Shown: in pieces, positions 25,562-33,913 of the stretch
Layout of the letters: each line of letters begins with the position of its first letter
Numbering within the stretch: the first letter of the stretch is position 1
IMG/VR virus record: IMGVR_UViG_3300044998_001404
Location: 1-50,949 of that record
Source of the DNA: a virus
Direction: 5' to 3' (one strand)
Length of the DNA stretch: 50,949 nt
Position numbers and translations under genes: made by a program
The notes under the pieces: model-generated
What the model was told of the DNA's origin: nothing
Seen by the model: only the letters and a program-made list of their open reading frames with translations
Databases searched by the model: none

Positions 25562-26458
25562 GGGTGACTCCGTGGGGAGGTTGAGGAAAGGCCCCGACGC
25601 AGCGGCCGCAGCACGTTGGGATACGGGGGAGGAGGAAAGCGATGCGGTGAGCTGCGACAGCGCGTCGTCGAAGCTGCCGACGGCATCGGCGAGCCCGGCC
25701 GCCACGGCGTCGTGGCCGAAGAACAGGCCCGCTTCGGTGGCTTCGACGGCTCGCGCGTCGAGGCCGCGATAGCGGGCGACGGTGTTCACAAACAGCCCGT
25801 AGACGCGGTTCACCTCAGCCTGCAGTAGCGCCTGCGCCTCGTCAGAGATCGGCGCGTGCGGGTTGAGATCGTTTTTCCGGTCGCCGGCGAAGACGGCCGT
25901 GTAGCGCACGCCGTCCTGCGCATCTTTCGCGGACTGGTCGACGTGCATCGCAATGACGCCGATGGAGCCCACGCCGCCCGTGCGCGAGACGAAGACCTTG
26001 CTCGCGGCCGAGGCCAGGGCGTAGGCGGCCGAGAACGCCATGTCGTTGGCGACGGCCCAGACCGGCTTGACGGCGGCCGCAGCGCGAATGCGATCCGCCA
26101 GATCGAACACGCCGCCCGACTCACCGCCCGGCGAGTCGATGTCGAGCAGGATGGCGTTCACCTGCGCACTCGCGACCGCCGCATCCAGTTGGGCTGCGAG
26201 TCCTGCGTAGCTGGTGAGGCCCGATTCGGCTTCCAGCCCGACTGTGCGTCTTACGAGCGTGCCGTGGATCGGGATGGCCGCGATCCTTTGCCTCGCGGCG
26301 GGTGCGGCGCGCGTGGGCGGCGTGAATCCGGTCGGCGCGGCGAGGTCAGCAACGCCGATGCGGGGGCCGAGCACGGCCAGGATGACGTCCAGTTTTGGGC
26401 GATGGATCGCCAGCGGCACGCCGAAGAGGCGCGCCGCGAGATGCGGCAACAGGGTCAT
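25220..26458 (-). CDS. Prohead protease with embedded scaffold (S49/SppA type, lambda gpC-like)
   Basis: This 412-aa protein has an S49 serine peptidase domain (about 60-280): IHGTLVRR, SPGGESGG (109-116), catalytic-region Ser143 in DMAFSAAYALAS and GGVGSIGVIAMHVDQSAKD (161-179), with a lysine dyad not individually identified. The last 113 residues are a low-complexity, helical scaffold that can also be translated alone from an in-frame ATG. The enzyme removes scaffold during prohead maturation. Gene order portal, protease/scaffold, decoration, capsid is that of lambda B, C/Nu3, D, E. Confidence 0.9.
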   Translation of the reverse strand: MTLLPHLAARLFGVPLAIHRPKLDVILAVLGPRIGVADLAAPTGFTPPTRAAPAARQRIAAIPIHGTLVRRTVGLEAESGLTSYAGLAAQLDAAVASAQVNAILLDIDSPGGESGGVFDLADRIRAAAAVKPVWAVANDMAFSAAYALASAASKVFVSRTGGVGSIGVIAMHVDQSAKDAQDGVRYTAVFAGDRKNDLNPHAPISDEAQALLQAEVNRVYGLFVNTVARYRGLDARAVEATEAGLFFGHDAVAAGLADAVGSFDDALSQLTASLSSSPVSQRAAAAASGPFLNLPTESPMNDRTDPAAADRPAADPAGSPPQPATTAMTVADAIEIAQTCTLAGRADLIAGFLEARTPPAKVRAQLLAAQAEAGPEIVTRIAPDAAASAANNPLLEAAKQLAAKSASLKKEI

Positions 26459-26467
26459 GGGAGTCCT

Positions 26468-27979
26468 TCAGGCGGGCGACGCCGCGGCATCGCTCTGGTT
26501 GGTGCGCGGCTCGGCCTCATTTGCCAAAGACGCGCCGTCCTTCGAGGTGCGGCGCGGGTCGGAGTCGAAGATCAGGCCCAGGTCATCGGCGCGCTGGTTG
26601 TCGGCGGCGATCTCGCGATCCACGTCCTCGGCGTCGTAGCCGAAGGCAGAGATCGCTTCCGAGCGGCTCATCAGTCCCGCACGCATCGCCAGCAGCAGTG
26701 CCTTGAACTCCTTCTCGGGATCGACCCACTGCCAGCCCTGCGGAATCCACTTCACCTGCAGGTACTGGCGACGTCGTGCGGGCCCGCCGCGTGCGAAGCC
26801 GGGCGCATCCAGCACACCTGCGAGCACCGCCTGCTTCATCCATGACGCCCACACCGGGCGGCACAACTGGTGCACCAGCACCGAGTGCTGCACCATCTCG
26901 CAACGGCGGCGGAACTCCAGCAGCCCGGCGCGGATGGACGAGTAGTTCACGGCCGTGAGGTCGCCGGTCAGTTGTTCGTAGGTGATGCCGATGGCGGCAG
27001 CCACGGCGCGGAACTGGGTGCGCAGGAACTCGGAGTACGAGCCGCCGACATCGGCCGGATCGGAGAACTTGATGTCCTCGCCGGGCTCCAGGATCTGCAG
27101 CGTGCCCGGCTCCAGCCCGGCGAGCGCGATGCCGTCGCCATCGGCGGGCCCTTCGCCCATCAGGTTGTCCTCGGGGTTCTGGCGTGTCACGAAGCCGGCG
27201 AACATCGCGGCGGTCTTCTTGCGCACCAGCTCGGCGTCGTCGTACTGATCGAGTTCGTTGAGCTTGACCAGGGCCCGCGAAAGCCAGGGTTCGCCCCGGA
27301 TCTGGCCGGGGCGAAGGACGCGGTACAGATGGATGATCTCGCGCGCATCGACGCGCACCGTGTCCATCCCACCCTGTCCTGACATCGGCGCGAGACGCCC
27401 GTCCTCCGGATGCGAGCGATACAGGTGGTAGGCTAGGCGCCGTCCCAAGCTGTCGAACTCGATGCCGGAGCGCACGACGTTGCCCGAAGGAAGATCGGTG
27501 TTGAGGCTGATCGGCAGGTGCTCGGGCTCCAGCAACTGGAGCTGCAGGGGCACGACCAGACCATCTTCCAGGCGGCGTGGCCGCAGCCGGATCAGGCACT
27601 CGCCGCCTTCGAGCATCGCGCGGCAGGCCAGTGCCTGCAGGCCGTAGAAGTCGGTCTGCCCGGCAGCGTCGGCTTCCTCGGTCCAGTCGCGCCACAGCGC
27701 CTGCACTTCGGCCTTGAAGCGCTCGTCGGGCGAGAGGCTTTGCGGCTTGATGCCGGTGCCGACCGCGTTGGCTACGAAGGCCTCGATGCCAGCCTGCGCC
27801 CACGCATTGCGGCGCACGAGGTCGCGGCTCTTGATGCGCAGCTCGGCGCTGGTCGCCAGCATCGCGGCCACCGCGCCCGGGTTGCCGGGCATCCAGGCCA
27901 GCGCACGACGGCCACGGCCTGCGGCCTCATGCACCGGCGGTTGTCCGAACAAGCTTCGGATTCTGGAGAACCAGGCCAT
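26468..27979 (-). CDS. Portal protein (lambda gpB family)
   Basis: A 503-aa portal subunit. Lambda-type portal signatures include SAELRIKSRDLVRRNAWAQAGIEAFVANAVGTGIKPQ near residues 45-80, the EADAAGQTDFYGLQALACRAMLEGGECLIRL block, GIEFDSLGRRLAYHLYR..P, IHLYRVLRPGQIRGEPWLSRAL and AAAIGITYEQLTGDLTAVNYSSIRAGLLEF. The dodecameric ring is the DNA entry and exit channel and docks terminase and connector proteins. The start at 27979 overlaps the gpW-like stop (ATGA). Confidence 0.93.
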   Translation of the reverse strand: MAWFSRIRSLFGQPPVHEAAGRGRRALAWMPGNPGAVAAMLATSAELRIKSRDLVRRNAWAQAGIEAFVANAVGTGIKPQSLSPDERFKAEVQALWRDWTEEADAAGQTDFYGLQALACRAMLEGGECLIRLRPRRLEDGLVVPLQLQLLEPEHLPISLNTDLPSGNVVRSGIEFDSLGRRLAYHLYRSHPEDGRLAPMSGQGGMDTVRVDAREIIHLYRVLRPGQIRGEPWLSRALVKLNELDQYDDAELVRKKTAAMFAGFVTRQNPEDNLMGEGPADGDGIALAGLEPGTLQILEPGEDIKFSDPADVGGSYSEFLRTQFRAVAAAIGITYEQLTGDLTAVNYSSIRAGLLEFRRRCEMVQHSVLVHQLCRPVWASWMKQAVLAGVLDAPGFARGGPARRRQYLQVKWIPQGWQWVDPEKEFKALLLAMRAGLMSRSEAISAFGYDAEDVDREIAADNQRADDLGLIFDSDPRRTSKDGASLANEAEPRTNQSDAAASPA

Positions 27980-28200
27980 CAGAATCCCTTCGAGGTGGTC
28001 ACGCGGATCTGGCGCGGCGCGCCTGGCCACAAGCCGGTTTCGGCCGCTTGCTGCAGGAGGCCACGCCTGACCTCGCGGATCGCGGCCTTCAGCTCATCGA
28101 CCGAGCGGTACTCGACCGTCTTATCGCCGAAGCTCACGCGGCGTTCGCCTTTGGCGAGCGCGGTCTCCAGGACCTGGAGTTGGGCTTCTGTGTAGGCCAT
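27979..28200 (-). CDS. Head-tail joining protein gpW-like
   Basis: A 73-aa protein (MAYTEAQLQVLETALAKGERRVSFGDKTVEYRSVDELKAAIREVRRGL) with the helix-hairpin-helix pattern and length of lambda gpW (68 aa), which plugs or extends the portal so that the tail can attach. It lies between terminase-side genes and portal as in lambda. Confidence 0.85.
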   Translation of the reverse strand: MAYTEAQLQVLETALAKGERRVSFGDKTVEYRSVDELKAAIREVRRGLLQQAAETGLWPGAPRQIRVTTSKGF

Positions 28201-28592
28201 CAGCGGTACACCACGAGGTTGATTTCGGAGGAGTCGTCGAAAACCGTCGCTGTCGTCGCGCACGAGATGTCGACGAACTGTTCGTTCTTGAGATCGGAAC
28301 TCGCGCGCACGATGACCACGCGCTGCGCGCCGCTGTTGGCGCTGCTGCGAGCCAGCGCCGTCCAGCAGTAGTTCGCATCGGGCATCGCCTCGGCAAAGCG
28401 CACGCGGTAGCGACCAGCAGCCGTGCGAACGACGCTCGCGACGTTGTGCGCGCGCCGGATCACGACCTGTCCGCCGACGTAGCCAAAGCAGACCCACGCC
28501 CGGGCGAGGCCCGGGTGCGTGGCATCGATCTTGGTCTTGACCTCGATGCCGATGCGCGCCGCCAGCGCGGCGATACCGGAGGCAAGGCTCAT
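28200..28592 (-). CDS. Unknown 130-aa protein with MSLAS-type N-terminus
   Basis: This protein begins MSLASGIAALAARIGIEVKTKI, which resembles the start of the upstream neighbour (MSLASRIESLVVRVAQEF). The rest is beta-rich (WVCFGYVGGQVVIRRAHNVASVV, GRYRVRFAEAMPDANYCWTALARSS, INLVVYR at the end), similar in style to tail-fibre end domains of phages (the YRVRF...NYCW pattern). No enzymatic motif. It is coupled to both neighbours by overlaps, in an unusual place for fibre-like genes. Confidence 0.65.
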   Translation of the reverse strand: MSLASGIAALAARIGIEVKTKIDATHPGLARAWVCFGYVGGQVVIRRAHNVASVVRTAAGRYRVRFAEAMPDANYCWTALARSSANSGAQRVVIVRASSDLKNEQFVDISCATTATVFDDSSEINLVVYR

Positions 28593-29083
28593 CAGGTGAG
28601 CGCCCCGTCGAAGATCGCGACGAAGTCGGTCTCGGTGTTGCCGACATCGGCGCTCGCTGCCGCACCGATGTTGGCGCGCGCCTGCGACTGCTCCTCGACG
28701 GTCAGCGTCTGTGCCGCATCGAAGCGCACACGCTTGTCGATGGCAGCGGCCACCGCTGCAATGCCGGTCTGATCACTCTGCACGGCCTGCTGAAGCTCCA
28801 GCAGCGTGTCGTAGGCCGCGTCCGCGCCGCCCAGGACTTCGGCCTTGAGCGCATCGAGCAATCCGACGATCTTGTTCGACGAGTAGGTCGTGCTCGTCGC
28901 CACTTGGGCGTCATCGATGCTGGTGGCCGCACTCACGGCGACCTTGAGCTCGTTGATGGCTGCGACCAGGTTCGACTTGTCGGCCGTCGTGAGGTTGGCG
29001 AGATTCCCCGCCGTCGCACGGACGTCGTTGAATTCCTGCGCCACGCGGACGACCAGGCTCTCGATGCGGGAGGCAAGACTCAT
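28592..29083 (-). CDS. Fibre-like protein in the packaging block
   Basis: A 163-aa protein with a helical N-terminus (MSLASRIESLVVRVAQEFNDVRATAGNLANLTTADKSNLVAAINELKV) and a C-terminal run FDAAQTLTVEEQSQARANIGAA, a motif frequent in phage tail-fibre and collar proteins. It may form a trimeric stalk with the product of the next gene, which starts with the same residues. Located between terminase and gpW-like genes; the role is inferred. Confidence 0.65.
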   Translation of the reverse strand: MSLASRIESLVVRVAQEFNDVRATAGNLANLTTADKSNLVAAINELKVAVSAATSIDDAQVATSTTYSSNKIVGLLDALKAEVLGGADAAYDTLLELQQAVQSDQTGIAAVAAAIDKRVRFDAAQTLTVEEQSQARANIGAAASADVGNTETDFVAIFDGALT

Positions 29084-29100
29084 GAATGCTCCTTGGCTAA

Positions 29101-31065
29101 TCAGGACAGCCAGCGGCTCTTGATGACCCGCCGGCGTGATGGGGTTGCAGAAACGGCGAGGCCACCGCGTCGGGTGGCCTCGTCAGGGTTCAATGCAGGA
29201 ATCGGTGGCGGCTCATCCGGAGGCCGCTCCAACCCGAGTTGCCGCTCCAGCTCGCGCCAGTGGCGTTCCTCGAAGCGATCCAGCCCCGCCGCCGCTGCGG
29301 CAGCGCGGGCGTAGACGTAGCAGTCGAGCGCTTCGTTGCGCTCGCGCACCTTCTGCCACTCGCGCACCGGGAAGCCGTTGCGGTCGCGGCGCGTGATCAG
29401 TTGCTCGGAGCAGAGCTGCTGGATGAATTCCGCGTCGATCTTCGGCAGATGGACGAAGCCGGCCGGGTAGGCCGCGGTGGTGCCGTCCTCGGCCACCAGC
29501 GCGCTCTTGCGCAGGTTGTTGTAGAACTCGCGCTTGGCGATGCCGACGGCGACCGAGAACACCTTGATGCCTCGGCGCAGCTTCTTGCCCGCCTGGGAGA
29601 CATCGACCGCTGTCGGCGTCCCGATCAGCGCCGCGCCGCGCGGCACACCCTTGACGGGCATGACGCGCGGGTCCCGACAGGAACGCACGAAGGCGTAGGC
29701 CTCCTGCGTAGCGAAGCCGGTGTCGAGCGCGAACCGGGCCAAAGGCATCGAGGCTCCCGACTCGTGGGTCCAGGTCTCGACGATCAACTCACCGAGCCGC
29801 TTCCACACCGTATCGCGCGCCGTGTCGCCCATCAGCACGCGGTGCTCGACAAGCCAGGACTCCTTGCCACGCCCGAAAGCCCAGACCGACACCTCGATGC
29901 GGTCCCTCTGCACGTCGGCACCGCCCACCAGCATGAGCGCTCCCGCAGGAACGCGTCCGATGCGGTAATCCTCGCGCCGCTCCAGCAGGCGCTGCCAGTC
30001 GGGCGCTTCGCCTTCCTCGACCCAGGTCTCCCCGAGCTCGGTGTTCTTGAAGGTCTTGATCGCGGCGGCCGAGCCGGATTCCTTGCTGACCGCGTTCTCC
30101 CAGGCGGCCGCGATGTCGCGCCAGGAACGCCAGCCCACCGGGCTGTACAGCGATGACAGGTGAAAGCCCGCCGTCTTGGCGCCGTTCTCCGGCACCATCG
30201 CGCGCCATTCGCCGTGCTCCAACATCCACGTCTTGTGGTGTTCGGCAATCGCCGTGTCGCAGGATTCGCAGACATAGGCCGCCGTCTCCGGCGCGCCCTT
30301 GTCCCATCGCAGTTGTTCGAAGCGCAGCCACTGCCGGTGCGAGCAATGCGGGCACGGCACAAAGTAGCGGCGCTGGTCGCTGGCCTCGTACTCGCGCTCG
30401 ATAGCCGACGCCCCCGAGATGGTGGGCGTCGAGACGATGAAGATCTTGCGTCGCGCAAAGGTGCGCGTTCGCGCCTCCGCCAGTGAGATCGCATCGCCTT
30501 CGCCCTCGACGTCCGGGGGATAACCGTCCACCTCGTCGAGGAACAAGTAGCGCACCGGCATTGAGCGCAGGCCCACGGCGCTGTTGGCCCCGGTCATCAC
30601 CAGCACACCGCCACGGAACTCCTTGGCAAGGATGGTGTTGCCGGAGTCGCGTGAACGGGCCGGGGCGATCAGTTCGATCAGAGCGGGCGACTCCTCGATG
30701 AGCGGGTCAATGCGCTGCTTGGAGTTGCGCTTGGCCATCTCCACCGTCGGCCACACCGCCATCATTGGCCCCGGCGCGTGGTGAATCACGTAGCCGATCC
30801 AGTTCGAGCCCATCTCGGTCGCGCCGAGCTGCGCCGCCTTCATGAACACCACACGCTCGACCGGCGAGGTCGGCGACAGGCAGTCCATGATCGCCTTGAG
30901 ATACGGCGTGCGGCTGGTGCGCCAACGGCCCGGTTCGGCCGAGGCCTTGCTTGAGAGCACCCGATGGCGGTCCGACCACTCGGAAACGGTGAGCAGCGGA
31001 TCGGGCGTCAGACCCTCGCGCCATGCGCGCTCGATTTCGGCAGCGCCTTCGTACTCGAAGTCCAT
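29101..31065 (-). CDS. Terminase large subunit (lambda gpA family)
   Basis: A 654-aa packaging motor and nuclease. Features include a Walker A-like AAQLGATE segment (77-84), Walker B LFLDEVD (174-180), a CPHC...CESC zinc pair (about 237-265), and the C-terminal nuclease half with GGADVQRDRIEVSVWAFGRGKESW and ARFALDTGFATQEAYAFVRSC. It cuts concatemers and pumps DNA into proheads with the small subunit encoded upstream. The start overlaps the stop of the small subunit gene. Confidence 0.93.
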   Translation of the reverse strand: MDFEYEGAAEIERAWREGLTPDPLLTVSEWSDRHRVLSSKASAEPGRWRTSRTPYLKAIMDCLSPTSPVERVVFMKAAQLGATEMGSNWIGYVIHHAPGPMMAVWPTVEMAKRNSKQRIDPLIEESPALIELIAPARSRDSGNTILAKEFRGGVLVMTGANSAVGLRSMPVRYLFLDEVDGYPPDVEGEGDAISLAEARTRTFARRKIFIVSTPTISGASAIEREYEASDQRRYFVPCPHCSHRQWLRFEQLRWDKGAPETAAYVCESCDTAIAEHHKTWMLEHGEWRAMVPENGAKTAGFHLSSLYSPVGWRSWRDIAAAWENAVSKESGSAAAIKTFKNTELGETWVEEGEAPDWQRLLERREDYRIGRVPAGALMLVGGADVQRDRIEVSVWAFGRGKESWLVEHRVLMGDTARDTVWKRLGELIVETWTHESGASMPLARFALDTGFATQEAYAFVRSCRDPRVMPVKGVPRGAALIGTPTAVDVSQAGKKLRRGIKVFSVAVGIAKREFYNNLRKSALVAEDGTTAAYPAGFVHLPKIDAEFIQQLCSEQLITRRDRNGFPVREWQKVRERNEALDCYVYARAAAAAAGLDRFEERHWRELERQLGLERPPDEPPPIPALNPDEATRRGGLAVSATPSRRRVIKSRWLS

Positions 31066-31601
31066 CAGTCCACCCGCGGGCGCAACTCACCCAGCTCCTG
31101 CAGGTGCTCGCGCACGGCGGCTTCGAGGGCCACGTGCATCGTGTGCGGATCGACGCCAAGCCGAGCCGCCATCTGCGCTGAGATTCGCGCCGGCCAGTTG
31201 AGCCAGGCATCGCGCTCGGCTCGCGCGAGCTTGAACACGTGGGCAATGGCTTGATTGCGGTCGACCAACTCCCCCTTGAGGCGAGCGAGGCGCACCTTGT
31301 TCGTCTGCGCCTTCACCACCTCATTGACGGTGCGCGCCTGCAGCAGCGATGCGCCTCCCGCCGGCAATGACGGTTGGCCCTCATTCGCCGTGCCGCTGGC
31401 ATCGGGCACGACGACCTTCGGCGCCTTGGCACGCGTACCCGTCTTGGGTGCTGCCGAATTGCTTTCCCACTCCCGGTCGGCCTTGTCGGGATCGATGGTC
31501 CCATCCTGCTCCGGCGTGATGCGTCCCGCGCGAATCGCCTTGTGTACGGCCGTATCGGTTACGCCACGGTGGCGCGCGTAGGCGCGGATCGAAATGCCCA
31601 T
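31065..31601 (-). CDS. Terminase small subunit (Nu1-like)
   Basis: A 178-aa protein with an N-terminal helix-turn-helix (ISIRAYARHRGVTDTAVHKAIRAGRITPEQDGTI, residues 3-37), a linker, and a helical region (RTVNEVVKAQTNKVRLARLKGELVDRNQAIAHVFKLARAERDAWLNWPARISAQMAARLGVD) that matches the phage packaging Nu1 type. It recognises the packaging site and tethers the large subunit. It is the first gene of the long late operon. Confidence 0.85.
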   Translation of the reverse strand: MGISIRAYARHRGVTDTAVHKAIRAGRITPEQDGTIDPDKADREWESNSAAPKTGTRAKAPKVVVPDASGTANEGQPSLPAGGASLLQARTVNEVVKAQTNKVRLARLKGELVDRNQAIAHVFKLARAERDAWLNWPARISAQMAARLGVDPHTMHVALEAAVREHLQELGELRPRVD

Positions 31602-31632
31602 TCGCTCCTTCGTTCAACTTCTTCTCGCTCTT

Positions 31633-31699
31633 CGCTTGGCTTCCGTCGGGAACAGCGCGTTCATCACGTCACCCGATCAACCCCCTGAAGGAGCAGCGA
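31633..31699 (+). promoter_or_regulatory. Leader copy A (67 nt), shared with the next plus-strand gene
   Basis: CGCTTGGCTTC, then GAACAGCGCGTT, then CGATCAACCC and a GAAGGAG ribosome site occur in the same order and at the same total distance (67 nt from first base to ATG) as upstream of the gene at 32313. The spacing of the two conserved upper blocks resembles a promoter, but the layout up to the start codon also suits an RNA leader. Confidence 0.55.
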
Positions 31700-32215
31700 A
31701 TGAGCACCATCCAACTGACCCCCGCCCAGCACGCCATCCTGGCCCACGCCATCGAGCACACCGCGGGCAAGATCGACTGGTTCCCCGACAACATCAAAGG
31801 CGGCGCCCGCAAGAAGGTGCTGGACAGCCTCTCCAACCGAGCCTTGGTCACCGCCGACGGCACCGACTGGTTCGTCGCCGCCGAGGGCTACGACGCCCTG
31901 GGTTGTCCTCGGCCCGCACCCACTCCGGTGGAACCGGATGAGGAACTGGAGGCGGCCGTCTCCGCCGCCGAGGCGAGCTGGGCGCAACAGCGCGCGGAGG
32001 CCAAGCCCCGCATACGCGAGAACAGCAAGCAGGCCGACGTCATCCGCATGCTCAAGCGCCCCCAGGGCGCCACGGTGCGCCAGATCTGCGAGGCCACGGG
32101 CTGGCAGGCGCACACGGTGCGCGGGACCTTTGCCGGGGCCTTCAAGAAGAAGCTTGGCCTGACCCTCGCCTCCGAGAAGGGCGAGGGCGGCGAGCGCGTC
32201 TACCGCATCGTCTGA
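31700..32215 (+). CDS. DUF3489-type DNA-binding-like protein
   Basis: This 171-aa protein has an N-terminal domain (TPAQHAILAHAIEHTAGKIDWFPDNIKGGARKKVLDSL) and a C-terminal winged-helix-like domain (ENSKQADVIRMLKRPQGATVRQICEATGWQAHTVRGTFAGAFKKKLGL, about residues 110-160), matching DUF3489. Such proteins are common on phages and mobile elements and probably bind DNA. It is transcribed opposite to the late operon and preceded by leader copy A and a GAAGGAG ribosome site at about 6 nt. Confidence 0.8.
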   Translation: MSTIQLTPAQHAILAHAIEHTAGKIDWFPDNIKGGARKKVLDSLSNRALVTADGTDWFVAAEGYDALGCPRPAPTPVEPDEELEAAVSAAEASWAQQRAEAKPRIRENSKQADVIRMLKRPQGATVRQICEATGWQAHTVRGTFAGAFKKKLGLTLASEKGEGGERVYRIV

Positions 32216-32245
32216 CGCAGAAAGATCGAGGCAGAGGCCAAGCCG

Positions 32246-32312
32246 CGCTTGGCTTCTCCATCGAACAGCGCGTTACTACGGGCGTCGCAACGATCAACCC
32301 GAAGGAGCCGAG
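32246..32312 (+). promoter_or_regulatory. Leader copy B (67 nt)
   Basis: This second copy of the shared leader is also part of a perfect 7-bp hairpin, GCCAAGC-CGC-GCTTGGC, that begins just upstream (about 32238) and uses the first block. The CGATCAACCC and GAAGGAG blocks end 5 nt before the ATG at 32313. Only copy B shows the upstream arm of this hairpin. Confidence 0.55.
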
Positions 32313-32681
32313 ATGACCACCAACCAGCAAATCCCCGCCACCCAGAACGAGGCCTGGGGCTTCCGGGGCACGATGAACGAACACGCCAGCGCCGCGTGGC
32401 CGCTCGCGATGACCGCGATTTCGGACGCCACTCAGCAGCCCCTCGAATCGGTCCGGGCCTTCCTCGACAGCCGCCATGGGCGGCACTTCGCCGACGACGT
32501 CCTGAATCAACTCCACGCAGGGCGCACCTTGATCGACGCGGTCCACGCTGCTACTCAGCAGTGGATGGGATGGAAGATCGGTCGCCAGACCAGCAAGGAC
32601 TACGGCATCCCGCGCGGGTTGCCGTACCTTACCGGGTTCGTGATTCACTGCGAGATCGTCGAGGAAGAACTCGCCGCCTGA
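32313..32681 (+). CDS. Conserved small protein of mobile elements, unknown function
   Basis: A 122-aa protein (NEAWGFRGTMNEHASAAWPLAMTAISDAT, FLDSRHGRHFADDVLNQL, AVHAATQQWMGWKIGRQTSKDYGIPRGLPYLTGFVIHCEI). The DSRHGRHFADDV segment is a recognisable block seen in proteins of plasmids and integrative elements, but the function is unknown to me. It shares its leader with the DUF3489 gene and its last 37 nt overlap the convergent methyltransferase gene. Confidence 0.75.
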   Translation: MTTNQQIPATQNEAWGFRGTMNEHASAAWPLAMTAISDATQQPLESVRAFLDSRHGRHFADDVLNQLHAGRTLIDAVHAATQQWMGWKIGRQTSKDYGIPRGLPYLTGFVIHCEIVEEELAA

Positions 32682-33913
32682 TCAAACGTCAGGCCATCCG
32701 ACTCGCGGGTGGCCTGCTTGCCGGTCCAGTCCTGCCAGCGGCGCACGATCACATCGACATACTTCGGGTCGAGCTCGATCAGTCGCGCGACGCGTCCTGT
32801 CTTCTCGGCCGCGATCAGCGTGGTGCCGGAACCGCCAAAGGGGTCGAGCACCACGGCACCGGGGCGACTGGAGTTGCGGATGGCCCGCTCGACCAGTTCC
32901 ACCGGCTTCATTGTCGGATGCAGGTCGTTGCGCTGTGGCTTCTTGATCTGCCACACATCGCCCTGGTCGCGGTCCCCGCACCAGTGACGTTGCACTCCCT
33001 CCGGCCACCCGTACAGGATCGGTTCGTACTGGCGCTGGTAGTCCGCGCGCCCCAGCGTGAAGGTGTTCTTCGCCCAGATGATGAACGTCGACCAGTGCCC
33101 GCCGGCGGCGCGGAAGGCCGCCTGCAGCGTGTCCAGCTCGCTGGACGACATCGCGATGTAGATCGCGCCGCGGCAGTTCGCGACCGTGGGCGTCAGGGCC
33201 GCCAGCAGGAAGTCGTGGAAGCCGTCACCCAGGTTGTCGTTCAAGATTGCCCGATCCTTACCACGCATCTTGTCCTTGGCGCTGTTCGCGTAGTTCACGT
33301 TGTACGGCGGATCGGTGAACACCATGTCCGCCGGATCGCCTGCGAGCAGGTGCGCGTGGGTGTCGGCCACGGTCGCATCGCCGCACAACAGGCGGTGCGG
33401 GCCGAGCAGCCAGACGTCACCCGGTCGTGACACCGGCGTCTCGCTGACCTCCGGCACTGCGTCGTCGTCGGTCTGCCCCTCGTTATGGGGCTCGTCGCCT
33501 GCCAGTAGATCGGCCAGCGCGTCGTCGTCGAAGCCGGTCAGATCCAGGTCGAAGCCCTCTTCCTGGAGCGCTTCCAGTTCGACGCGCAGCAACGCATCGT
33601 CCCATCCGGCATTCTCGGCGATCCGGTTATCCGCGATCACCAGCGCGCGCCGCTGGGTTGGGGTGAGGTGATCGAGCACGACCACCGGCACGACATCGAG
33701 CCCCAACTTTCGCGCGGCGGCAAGGCGCCCGTGGCCAGCGACGATCACGCCGTCGCTGCCGGCGAGGATCGGATTGGTGAATCCGAACTCGGCAATCGAG
33801 GCGGCGATCTGTGCGATCTGCTCGTCCGAGTGTGTCCGCGCATTGCGGGCGTAGGGGACGAGCTTGGCGGTCGGCCACTGCTCGATCTTGTCGGCAAGCC
33901 AGGAGTTGGTCAT
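32645..33913 (-). CDS. ParB-like/DNA N6-adenine-type methyltransferase fusion
   Basis: This 422-aa protein has a ParB-like N-terminal domain (LVPYARNARTHSDEQIAQIAASI, IVAGHGR at 57-63, about residues 18-115) and a beta-class methyltransferase domain with motif IV DPPYNV (201-206) and S-adenosylmethionine motif DPFGGSGTT (357-365). DPPY is usual in N6-adenine enzymes. Such fusions are common in phages and may protect phage DNA from host restriction. It overlaps the next methyltransferase gene by 4 nt and the plus-strand gene by 37 nt. Confidence 0.9.
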   Translation of the reverse strand: MTNSWLADKIEQWPTAKLVPYARNARTHSDEQIAQIAASIAEFGFTNPILAGSDGVIVAGHGRLAAARKLGLDVVPVVVLDHLTPTQRRALVIADNRIAENAGWDDALLRVELEALQEEGFDLDLTGFDDDALADLLAGDEPHNEGQTDDDAVPEVSETPVSRPGDVWLLGPHRLLCGDATVADTHAHLLAGDPADMVFTDPPYNVNYANSAKDKMRGKDRAILNDNLGDGFHDFLLAALTPTVANCRGAIYIAMSSSELDTLQAAFRAAGGHWSTFIIWAKNTFTLGRADYQRQYEPILYGWPEGVQRHWCGDRDQGDVWQIKKPQRNDLHPTMKPVELVERAIRNSSRPGAVVLDPFGGSGTTLIAAEKTGRVARLIELDPKYVDVIVRRWQDWTGKQATRESDGLTFDQAASSSSTISQ

